DNA of 64,000 nucleotides from CAZMVY01 sp964617875 (GTDB lineage: Bacteria > Planctomycetota > Phycisphaerae > UBA1845 > PWPN01): positions 1 through 64,000 of the forward strand of contig CAZUAI010000018.1 of assembly GCA_964617875.1 (NCBI GenBank), given 5' to 3'. Each line of letters starts with the position of its first letter. Position 1 is the stretch's first letter. The position numbers were made by a program, and so were the translations under genes. The notes under the pieces are model-generated. The model was not told the DNA's origin. It searched no databases and was given only the letters and a program-made list of their open reading frames with translations. Positions 44,062 through 51,380 of this stretch are shown here, in pieces.

Positions 44062-45513
44062 ATGTCGCAGTTTCTCTCACAGATTCCGTCGCAGGCCATG
44101 CGCCAGGAGCAGCGGCTGACGCCGCAGCTCATCCAGTCGATGGACATCCTCCAACTCCCGTTGGCGGCGCTGGAGGCCCGGATCAACGAGGAACTGGACC
44201 GCAACCCGCTGCTGGAGCGTGTCGAGAACGGCCATGCGCACGCCCCCGAACATCCGCCCGCGGACGCCTCGAAGGGGGCAAACCCGGAGGCGGTCGCGTT
44301 CACGCGGCTGGCCCGGATGTCGCGGGAATACGGCCTAGACGACGGCGACGAGCCGGCCTACGCCGGGCGGGCCCATGCGCCGTCGGGCGAGCGGGACGCC
44401 AAGCTCGACGCGATGGCCAACAGCCCCAGCCGGCCGGTCTCGCTCCAGGAATACCTGCTCCAGCAATGGGGCCTCGAGGAGGTCGAGCCCGACATTCGAA
44501 AGGCCGGCGAGCAGATCATCAACAACATCGAAGACGACGGGTGGCTCAAGACGGAACTCCGTGAGATCGCCCGGCAGACGGACCCGCCGATGGCGGAGGA
44601 CCTGCTGGAGCGGGCCCTGGAGCGGGTTCACCTGCTCGAACCGGCGGGGATCGGCGGCCGCAACCTGCGCGAGGTTCTCCTGATTCAGCTCGCCGGGCTG
44701 CCCGGGAACCACGACCTGGAAGAGAAGCTGATCGAGAACCACCTGGAAGACATCCAGAAGAACCGCTACCCGGCGATCGTGAAGGCGACGGGCCGCACGA
44801 TTGAGGAGATCAAGGAGGCGGTCGCCCGCATCAGCCGGCTGCACCCGAAACCCGGCTACCTCGTCGTCGGCCGCGACGCACCGCCGATCATCCCGGACGT
44901 CATTGTGGATTATGCCGAGGACGGCGAGGGGTACACGGTGCGCCTGGCGCGGGGCAATTCGCCGCGTCTGCGGATCGCGCCGGTGTACCGGAAGATGCTG
45001 GAAGGGTCGGAGGGGAGCAAGACGGACCGGGATTTCCTGCGCCGCAACCTGGAGTCGGCGCGGGCGCTGATGGACGCGATCCACTATCGGCGCGACCGGC
45101 TGCTGGAACTGACGAAGGTGGTGGTGGAGCGTCAGCGGGAGTTCCTGGAACAGGGCCCGCAGGCGCTGAAGGTTCTGCGGATGAGCACGCTGGCGGAGGA
45201 GTTCGGCTGCGACCCATCGACGGTGAGCCGGACGGTGGCGGACAAGTACGTGCAGACCCCGCGCGGGATCTACCCGCTGCGGTATTTCTTCACCGGGGGC
45301 ACGGAGAGCGCCGAGGGCGAGGAAACGAGCTGGGACAGCGTTCGGGCCCGCGTGCAGGACATTATCGCGAACGAGGACCCCAACGACCCGCTCAGCGACG
45401 AGCAGGTGGCGGCCCGGCTCCAGGGCGAAGGGCTGACCGTTTCGCGGCGTACGATCGCGAAGTACCGGCAGATCCTGAACATCCCGCCGGCGCGAGAGAG
45501 AAGAAAGTACTGA
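44062..45513 (+). CDS. rpoN: RNA polymerase sigma-54 factor
   Basis: A 483-residue sigma-54, which directs polymerase to -24/-12 promoters and needs AAA+ activators. Region I is Gln/Leu-rich (QRLTPQLIQSMDILQLPLAA), followed by an acidic region II. The core-binding domain includes LLEPAGIGGRNLREVLLIQL, the HTH region has MSTLAEEFGCDPSTVSRTVA, and the C-terminus carries the RpoN box region SRRTIAKYRQILNIPPARE. ATG 44062 is used; an in-frame GTG at 44059 is adjacent. The gene has a perfect -10 box 8 bases ahead, implying a leaderless message. Confidence 0.96.
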   Translation: MSQFLSQIPSQAMRQEQRLTPQLIQSMDILQLPLAALEARINEELDRNPLLERVENGHAHAPEHPPADASKGANPEAVAFTRLARMSREYGLDDGDEPAYAGRAHAPSGERDAKLDAMANSPSRPVSLQEYLLQQWGLEEVEPDIRKAGEQIINNIEDDGWLKTELREIARQTDPPMAEDLLERALERVHLLEPAGIGGRNLREVLLIQLAGLPGNHDLEEKLIENHLEDIQKNRYPAIVKATGRTIEEIKEAVARISRLHPKPGYLVVGRDAPPIIPDVIVDYAEDGEGYTVRLARGNSPRLRIAPVYRKMLEGSEGSKTDRDFLRRNLESARALMDAIHYRRDRLLELTKVVVERQREFLEQGPQALKVLRMSTLAEEFGCDPSTVSRTVADKYVQTPRGIYPLRYFFTGGTESAEGEETSWDSVRARVQDIIANEDPNDPLSDEQVAARLQGEGLTVSRRTIAKYRQILNIPPARERRKY

Positions 45514-45663
45514 GTGCCGAATACGGAGGAGGGCCCCCGGGCGAGCGGTATGGCTCCGCACCGCCGGGGTCCGGTCGTCGGCACGACACGCGACCCGGGG
45601 GTTGCGGCCGCGCGGCGGCGGTGCTATTGTGGCCCCGTGGCGCGGTGGTAACGCTGGACACCC

Positions 45664-46800
45664 ATGATCGTTGCTGAGATCGCGCAGATTTCGGACGCCT
45701 CATTCGCGGCCATCTGGGAGGCCCTTGCGCGGAACTGGGCGCTGGGGTCCATCCTGCTGACGGTGGTGACGCTGGTCGTCGCGCCCTGGCTGATTCTCCG
45801 CAAGTACGTCCGGATCATGTTCAACATCCTGAAGGACACGCCGCCGCCGCTGTCGATGGGGCCGCGCGATTTTCTGCGGATCCAGGGTGAGATGGTGAGC
45901 TTCCGGGCGTTCGACGGGCTCGGTCTCCGGGGGATGTTCCTCTTCGGCGGGCACGGGGGGCGGCCGAAGGGCATGATCCTGTTCGCCCACGAGTTCGCGA
46001 GCGACATGTACAGCTGCGCGCGGTACTGCCGGCCGCTGCTCGATGCGGGGTACGACATCTTCACGTTCGACTTCCGGGGGCACGGCGGCTCGAGCAACCT
46101 TGAGAACTACCAGGCCCGTCAGTGGGTCACAAACCACGAGGTGGCCGACATGATGGGCGCCCTGGCCTACGTCGAGGACTGGCTCGAGGCGCAGGGACGG
46201 CCGCGGGAGGTCGGCCTGTTCGGGATTTCGCGCGGGGCGGGGGCGGCGATTCTGGCGGCGTCGCGCAACCCGTGCGTCCGGGCGATCATCTCCGACAGCG
46301 GCTTCAGCAACGACACGACGCTCGAGCACCTGATGAAGCGGTGGGCGTACATCTTCGCGAAGGTCCGGTTCGTGTACGAGAACCACCCGCCGCAGTTCTG
46401 GCAGTTCCTGCGGTGGCTTCTGTTCCGGGAATGCCGGCGGAAGCTGCACTGCGAGTTCCCGTCGGTCCGCCGGGTCCTGTCGCGGATGAAGCCGCGGCCG
46501 GTGCTGTTCATCCACGGCGAGAAGGACAGCTACATTCCGTACGAGCAGACGGAGCTTCTCTACGCGCTCGCCCGCCGTCCGAAGCACCTGTGGATCGTGC
46601 CGGGCGCCAAGCACAACCAGTCGGTCATCACGCAGCCGCAACGCTACGCGGACCGGACGGTGGCCTTCTTTGACAGATATCTCGCGGGGGCCGGGGCGGC
46701 GGAGCCGTCGCATGCCCTGGATGAATCGACAACCCCGGACATCCGGCCGGCGCTCGTGCTCGGCCGACGCGGAAGCAGGCGGCGCGCGAAGGCCGGCTGA
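45664..46800 (+). CDS. Membrane-anchored alpha/beta hydrolase
   Basis: A 378-residue serine hydrolase with an N-terminal membrane segment (ALGSILLTVVTLVVAPWLIL, about residues 31-50) and a cytoplasm- or periplasm-facing catalytic domain. The oxyanion strand is FDFRGHGGS, the nucleophile elbow is GLFGISRGAG, and the acid and base are likely in IHGEKDSYIPY and GAKHNQSV. The overall plan resembles the DUF1749/FrsA-like and YqkD-like peptidase-type hydrolases; the substrate is unknown. It ends 17 bases from the convergent GAP1-like gene, with no clear terminator between. Confidence 0.86.
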   Translation: MIVAEIAQISDASFAAIWEALARNWALGSILLTVVTLVVAPWLILRKYVRIMFNILKDTPPPLSMGPRDFLRIQGEMVSFRAFDGLGLRGMFLFGGHGGRPKGMILFAHEFASDMYSCARYCRPLLDAGYDIFTFDFRGHGGSSNLENYQARQWVTNHEVADMMGALAYVEDWLEAQGRPREVGLFGISRGAGAAILAASRNPCVRAIISDSGFSNDTTLEHLMKRWAYIFAKVRFVYENHPPQFWQFLRWLLFRECRRKLHCEFPSVRRVLSRMKPRPVLFIHGEKDSYIPYEQTELLYALARRPKHLWIVPGAKHNQSVITQPQRYADRTVAFFDRYLAGAGAAEPSHALDESTTPDIRPALVLGRRGSRRRAKAG

Positions 46801-46817
46801 GCGCCGCGTTCCCCCGA

Positions 46818-48473
46818 CTACTCCGTCGCGCCTTTATCCGCTGTGGTGCCTTCGTCGGCGAGGCGTTTTTCGAGCTGGACGGCGAGTTCGGCGGCCTGCG
46901 TGTCCGTGGGGAAGCGGCGGTGCCAGTCGAGCAGGACGGCCCGGGCCTGCTCGATGCCGGCGCGGACGACCTCGGCGGCCCAGCGGGCGATGGCAGCCAG
47001 CACATCGGCGCGGATGCGGTCGAACTGGCCGGCGGACCGGACGAAGCGCTCCGTGTCGGCCGCGTCGAAGACCATGCCCGCCGCCTGCACGGGGGCCAAC
47101 GCGCTCATCCGCATGATCATCTGGAGGGCCAGGTCGTCGGCGAACCGCGATGCGCCCGAATCGGCGGGCTCGTTGCGCTGCTGCAACGCGCGGGACGAGG
47201 CCGTCATCTCATGCCAGAGCGCGGCGAGGCCGTCGCGGCCGGCGTCGTGGATCCGCGATTCCATGCGCTCCCGCGCCTGGCGGACGATCTGGCGGGACAG
47301 CTCTTCGCTCAGGGGGCTGGCGGCGGGGGTGTTCGCGTAGGCCGCGGCCGTGTCGATCAGCTCGCCGATATCGGCCGTGCGGAGGTTGTCGAGATCGACA
47401 CACGCGCCGCCGATCTGCTCGATCGCGTCGATGTCGGCGTCGGTGAAGCGTTCGGACGTCAGGGCGACCAGCTCCTTGGAGCGGGCGGTGGCCAGATAGC
47501 GCTGGGCGGCCAGGGCCCAGGGGTCGGTGACGCGCGGCGGGACGTTGACGGCGGGCGCCGGGGCGACGGCGGCCGCGGGGCGGGAGCCTGCCGCGAGGCG
47601 CCGGGCCCGCGCGAGCGGGTGATTGGGCGGCAGCGCCGGCGGGCGCACCGCCGGGCGGGGCGGGGCGGCGGGAGACGGCTCGCGATCGGGGTCTCGTGCG
47701 GGCGTGCCGTGCGGTGCGGCGGATTCCAGGTCCAGGAAGCCGATCTCGCGTCCCCGAGCGAGCTGCTGCACGCGGGCGGCCTCGCCCCGAACCAGGTTGA
47801 GCCGCGCCATCCGCGCGACCGAGAACCGGAGATTGACCGACAGCGGCAGGACCGGCCGCAGCGGGGAGGGCAGCGACAGCACGATCGTCTCCGCGAGCGC
47901 CATCAGGTCTCCGCCCGCCGAGACGACGAGCTTCTCGCCGGCGAGCAGCCGCTCGAGGATGGAGGCGATCCAGGCGTCGCCGATCTGCCCGACGGCGCGG
48001 GCGAAGACGTCGAGCGCCGGCGGCCGCGTGCGGAGGACGAGGGGGACCTGCGGCAGGGTCGTCGCGGAGCGGTCCAGGTCCGGCTCGGCGTCGAGCGAGC
48101 GGTGAGCGGCGATCGCCCGCAGGACGTCAAACGGATTGTTGTGGAAGCCGGCGAGCGTTTCGGCATCGAAGACGAAGGCCCGCGTGAGGGTGCGCTGCCC
48201 GCCGCGTCCGGTCGGCTCCTTGCCGGCGTAGACGCTGTAGAGAAGGGCGTAGCGGCCGGTGCTCAGGGCGCTGAACGAGACGCCGCACTCGCCGGGCGCA
48301 TCGCCGCAGAGCCCGTCGCCGGACGGGGCGCGCGTGGCGATCTCGGCGGACTCGCTGCGCTGCAGGCCGGGGCTGGTCGCGAGGATGCGGTATCCCTGGC
48401 CGACCGCGGACCGCATGCAGGTGAAGACGGCCTGGTCGCAGACTATCCCGCTCGAACCCGGTCGATGATCCAT
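46818..48473 (-). CDS. GTPase-associated protein with GAP1-N2-like domain
   Basis: A 551-residue cytoplasmic protein without signal or membrane segments. Residues about 12-260 match my recollection of the GAP1-N2 domain: DQAVFTCMRSAVGQGYRILA at the start, SPGLQRSE, a CGVSF strand, YSVYAGKEPTGRGGQRTLTR and FVFDAETLAGF. A Pro/Ala-rich linker (about 270-325) leads to a helical C-terminal half ending in a Glu/Arg-rich tail. In described conflict-type systems, GAP1 proteins sit beside a dedicated TRAFAC-like GTPase and are thought to sense or regulate it. Here it overlaps the GTPase gene by 31 bases and has GGAG eight bases upstream. Family assignment by eye; enzymatic role not shown. Confidence 0.7.
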   Translation of the reverse strand: MDHRPGSSGIVCDQAVFTCMRSAVGQGYRILATSPGLQRSESAEIATRAPSGDGLCGDAPGECGVSFSALSTGRYALLYSVYAGKEPTGRGGQRTLTRAFVFDAETLAGFHNNPFDVLRAIAAHRSLDAEPDLDRSATTLPQVPLVLRTRPPALDVFARAVGQIGDAWIASILERLLAGEKLVVSAGGDLMALAETIVLSLPSPLRPVLPLSVNLRFSVARMARLNLVRGEAARVQQLARGREIGFLDLESAAPHGTPARDPDREPSPAAPPRPAVRPPALPPNHPLARARRLAAGSRPAAAVAPAPAVNVPPRVTDPWALAAQRYLATARSKELVALTSERFTDADIDAIEQIGGACVDLDNLRTADIGELIDTAAAYANTPAASPLSEELSRQIVRQARERMESRIHDAGRDGLAALWHEMTASSRALQQRNEPADSGASRFADDLALQMIMRMSALAPVQAAGMVFDAADTERFVRSAGQFDRIRADVLAAIARWAAEVVRAGIEQARAVLLDWHRRFPTDTQAAELAVQLEKRLADEGTTADKGATE

Positions 48474-49330
48474 TCGAACGGCTCCAGGATGCCGCGCGGG
48501 GCGGCGTGCAGCGGGATGGGCACCACGTTGTCCTCTTCGTCATGGGCGAAGCCGAGGGCGCCGACGGTGCTGGCGGCGAAGAACTCGACGTGCTCGAAAC
48601 GGGTCTGGCAGATGTTCCACATGCGGTTGAGGTTCGTTTCGGCGAACGCCCGCGGGTTGTCGAAGCACTCGGGGCAGTAGTCGGCCTTGCAGAGGACGAC
48701 GGCGATGGGGTTCTTGGCCTTGCCGCCGCGTCGGGTGGCGAAGGACTTGTCGACGTAGCTCATCAGCTTGAGGGCGAAGTAGTCGGGGTGGGGCGAGCCG
48801 GAGGCGGCGACGGCGGCGTCGATCAGCACGAGGGCCCCCGCGCTCTTGGCGAGCAGCCCGGTGATGGCCTTGTAGGTCTGGGGCGTTTCGACCTCCTGGG
48901 AGAGGGCTTCGCCGGCCATGTCCGGCAGGAGGAGGTCGAACCACTCCTCGCGGTCGGCGTCGCGGTGCCGGACCTGGTAGTAGGCCCACTTCCAGTTATC
49001 GACCTCGAGCGGCGTCTTCGGCGGGAACTGGCGGGCGCTCATGTGGCCGATGACGGACTGCTGGAGATTGACCGAGTAGGCGCCCTTGGGGATCGCGTCG
49101 AAGCCGCCGGCGCGCTTCGAGAGCATGTCGAGCAGAAACCCGAGATAGACGGTCTTGCCCACGTTCGACTCGCCGAGGATGGTGATGATCTTCGGCTGGC
49201 GCTGCTGGACGATGGCCTCTTCGATGAGCGACATCGGCGCGCCGCACGTGGCGCAGAGCATCGCGTCGGGGGGGTTGGTCCGCTCGCAGATCAGGCACTG
49301 GCTGGAATCGAAGGTTACACCCGCAGGCAC
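48443..49330 (-). CDS. Zinc-ribbon TRAFAC-type GTPase
   Basis: A 295-residue GTPase with an N-terminal four-Cys zinc ribbon (C12, C15, C26, C29 in CLIC...CATCG). The P-loop is GESNVGKT (residues 53-60), the G3 motif is PDMAGE (D137-G140), and the G4 motif appears as CKAD (214-217) in place of NKxD. Insertions around 85-130 and 145-160 are rich in aromatic and polar residues. It is the second-last gene of a four-gene operon with a GAP1-like regulator. The GTG start has AAGGAG seven bases upstream and is well supported. It probably acts as a nucleotide-driven switch in a signalling or conflict system; the partner is inferred from gene order. Confidence 0.8.
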   Translation of the reverse strand: MPAGVTFDSSQCLICERTNPPDAMLCATCGAPMSLIEEAIVQQRQPKIITILGESNVGKTVYLGFLLDMLSKRAGGFDAIPKGAYSVNLQQSVIGHMSARQFPPKTPLEVDNWKWAYYQVRHRDADREEWFDLLLPDMAGEALSQEVETPQTYKAITGLLAKSAGALVLIDAAVAASGSPHPDYFALKLMSYVDKSFATRRGGKAKNPIAVVLCKADYCPECFDNPRAFAETNLNRMWNICQTRFEHVEFFAASTVGALGFAHDEEDNVVPIPLHAAPRGILEPFEWIIDRVRAG

Positions 49331-49357
49331 GTGAGGGCTCCTTGGCGCGGTCCGGCG

Positions 49358-50368
49358 CTACTCCTCGTTCATCCAGGGCGCGTCCGCGAAGCTGAGCGCA
49401 CACCGGAACCCGACGTTGTGCGTGCGGGCAAGCGCGATGTGGCCGGTCCGGAACAGCCCCGTGGCCTGTGATTCAAAGTACGTATCGAAGGCGCCGCCGC
49501 GCGTGGCCTTCATGTCCATCTCGGCGATGATCGGCGCGCCGGTGTCCGTGGTGATGGCGATGTCGCCGTCCACCCACTCCCAGACGTTGCCCACGAGCTG
49601 CAGCACGCCGTTGGGCGCCGCCCCGGCCGGGTAGGCGGTCACCGGCGCGGTCTCGCCCAGGCCCGACGCCCAGATGTTGCACCGGCCGCGGTCCATGGCA
49701 TCGCCCCAGGGGAAGCGGCGGAGCAGGTCCGTCTCGCTGCGAATCCGCCACGTGGCCGCCATCTGCCATTCGGCCTCGGTGGGCAGCCGCTGGCCGATCC
49801 ACTTCGCGTAGGCGTCGGCCTCGTACCAGCTGATCCCGACCACGGGGTGGTCCGCGAGCGAGCGGTTGTGCCGGCCTTCCCGCCAGAAGCGCGGGCCGGG
49901 ATAGCCGGTCTGGTCGCGCATCTGGATCAGGTGCGGCCAGATCGCCTTGGGCCACAGTTCGAAGTCCTCGTACGCGCCGGCGTCCACGAACTTCTGAAAG
50001 CGGGCGTTCGTGACAGCGTGGATGTCGAGGAGGAACGGCTCGACATCGACCTCGATGTCGGGCAGTCCCGGCGCGTCAGTCAGCGTCTGGGGCAGGCTGG
50101 CACGGCCGGCGGGGACGACGGCCATCTGCTTTTCCAGGTAGTCGGCGACGTCCTGCAGGATGGTCTTCGCCTGCGGGTGGTTCGCCCATTCGTGCATCCG
50201 GCGGAGGATCACCACGTGGCGTTCCTGGCGGAGCAGTTCGCGGAGCGGATCGCCGTCGGGTTTCTCGGCGGGGGCCGGCACGAACGTCCGGTCCTGCCGG
50301 ACCGGCGCGCTCGGCGGGCCCGGCGTCTTCTCGCTTCCGCTCTTCCGGGAGAACAGCCTCAGCGGCAT
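49358..50368 (-). CDS. FGE/sulfatase-modifying-factor fold protein lacking catalytic Cys
   Basis: A 336-residue protein with a helical N-terminus (about 40-90: LLRQERHVVILRRMHEWANH) and a C-terminal formylglycine-generating-enzyme/SUMF1 fold (about 115-330). Fold motifs are VEPFLLDIHAVTNARFQKFV, HPVVGISWYEADAYAKW, GQRLPTEAEWQMAA, PFPWGDA-like FPWGDAMDRGRCNIW, GNVWEWVDGD and the ending HNVGFRCALSF. The catalytic Cys pair normally found in the RGGSF...C...YC segment is missing (RGGAFDTYFESQATGLF), so it is unlikely to mature sulfatases and more likely a recognition or binding module. The start could also be GTG 50389, which overlaps the coiled-coil stop; ATG 50368 has AAAGG six bases upstream. 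Confidence 0.83.
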   Translation of the reverse strand: MPLRLFSRKSGSEKTPGPPSAPVRQDRTFVPAPAEKPDGDPLRELLRQERHVVILRRMHEWANHPQAKTILQDVADYLEKQMAVVPAGRASLPQTLTDAPGLPDIEVDVEPFLLDIHAVTNARFQKFVDAGAYEDFELWPKAIWPHLIQMRDQTGYPGPRFWREGRHNRSLADHPVVGISWYEADAYAKWIGQRLPTEAEWQMAATWRIRSETDLLRRFPWGDAMDRGRCNIWASGLGETAPVTAYPAGAAPNGVLQLVGNVWEWVDGDIAITTDTGAPIIAEMDMKATRGGAFDTYFESQATGLFRTGHIALARTHNVGFRCALSFADAPWMNEE

Positions 50369-50385
50369 GGCCTGCCTTTCGATTC

Positions 50386-51018
50386 TCACACACCCATCGC
50401 GCGACGCTTCACGTCACGACGCAACTTCATCAGCGCGGGATCGACGTCCGTCGCCTCCGCGCCCGCCGGTTCGGCCTCCGGTGCCTCGGCCGCCGCCGGG
50501 GGCGGCGCCGGCGGGGCCGTGATGGCCCGCTCGATCTCGCGTTGCAGCGACCCGATCTGCCCCAGGAAGCCGAGCATCTGGTCGCGGGACGAAACCAGCA
50601 GGCTCTCCCGCTCCGTGATCTTCTCCTCGCGCTGCCGGACTTCGTCGCGCTGCGCCGCGATCGTCGCCTGCAGCTGGTCGAGTTCGGCACGAACGGTCTT
50701 CAATCGCTGTTCTTCGGCCGTCAGGCGGGCCTGCTTGTCGTTCAGGGAGCTTGCGGCGGCGTCGAGTTCGGCCTTCTGCTTCGCCGCCGCCTGCTCCTGG
50801 GCCGCGACCGCCTTCGATCGTTCGTTGAGCGTGCGCTCCACCTCGGCGAGGGACTGCTGCATCTCGCGGAGGGTCTTCTCCTGCTCGTTCAGTGTTGCGG
50901 CGCGGGCCTTGAGGCGGTTTTCGTGTTCACGCAACGCCCCGAATACCTGATCCAGCTCGCTGGACAGGTTGGAGGCCGCCGGCGAGATGTCCTGGGCAAC
51001 CTGCTCGCTCACGATCAT
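50386..51018 (-). CDS. Coiled-coil protein, first gene of the GTPase operon
   Basis: A 210-residue protein, almost all charged helix from about residue 15 to 150 (heptad-rich stretch beginning SSELDQVFGALREHENRL and running to QREIERAI), then a Pro/Ala/Glu-rich tail and a short basic end (KLRRDVKRRAMGV). No membrane segment is visible, so it is probably a cytoplasmic oligomerising scaffold. The ATG at 51018 is preferred although its GGGAG is only one base away; a GTG at 51084 would add 22 residues of no clear character. Its stop overlaps an alternative start of the FGE-fold gene (GTGA), implying coupling. The function is presumably to assemble or tether the operon's products. Confidence 0.75.
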   Translation of the reverse strand: MIVSEQVAQDISPAASNLSSELDQVFGALREHENRLKARAATLNEQEKTLREMQQSLAEVERTLNERSKAVAAQEQAAAKQKAELDAAASSLNDKQARLTAEEQRLKTVRAELDQLQATIAAQRDEVRQREEKITERESLLVSSRDQMLGFLGQIGSLQREIERAITAPPAPPPAAAEAPEAEPAGAEATDVDPALMKLRRDVKRRAMGV

Positions 51019-51380
51019 GCTCCCGTGGGGCGGGCAGACGGGGACGTCGTCTGGCCTGCCGCTACAGACCTCAACACGGCGCACGGCGGGGAACGTCCCG
51101 CGAAGGCGCGCCGACTACACTGTTTTCGGTCATTGGGCCACTCGACTTTCGGACGCACCGGGATGCCGGGTGGCAATAACGAGCGGGATCCTCCGTGGCC
51201 GCCGGGCCGATAACACCGGCATGTTCGGACGCGGCGTGCCCGAATACGCCATGACGTTCCCTGTGCGGCGACGGGTGGTCCGCCGATCAAACCCGATAAC
51301 CGACGCTAAATCCGGACCCTCCATCGAGCGATATACCGTTAGGGCAGGGCCGGCGCCCGCGCAAGAGGGCCTGACCGGGC
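51019..51380. other. Divergent intergenic region
   Basis: Between the operon start (minus) and the fusion gene (plus). I see no convincing promoter, gene or repeat in it; a control region for the operon would be expected here. Confidence 0.3.

Noticed and set aside
49358..50368. Maturase for the two sulfatases
   Set aside because: The fold fits, but both catalytic cysteines of formylglycine-generating enzymes are absent.
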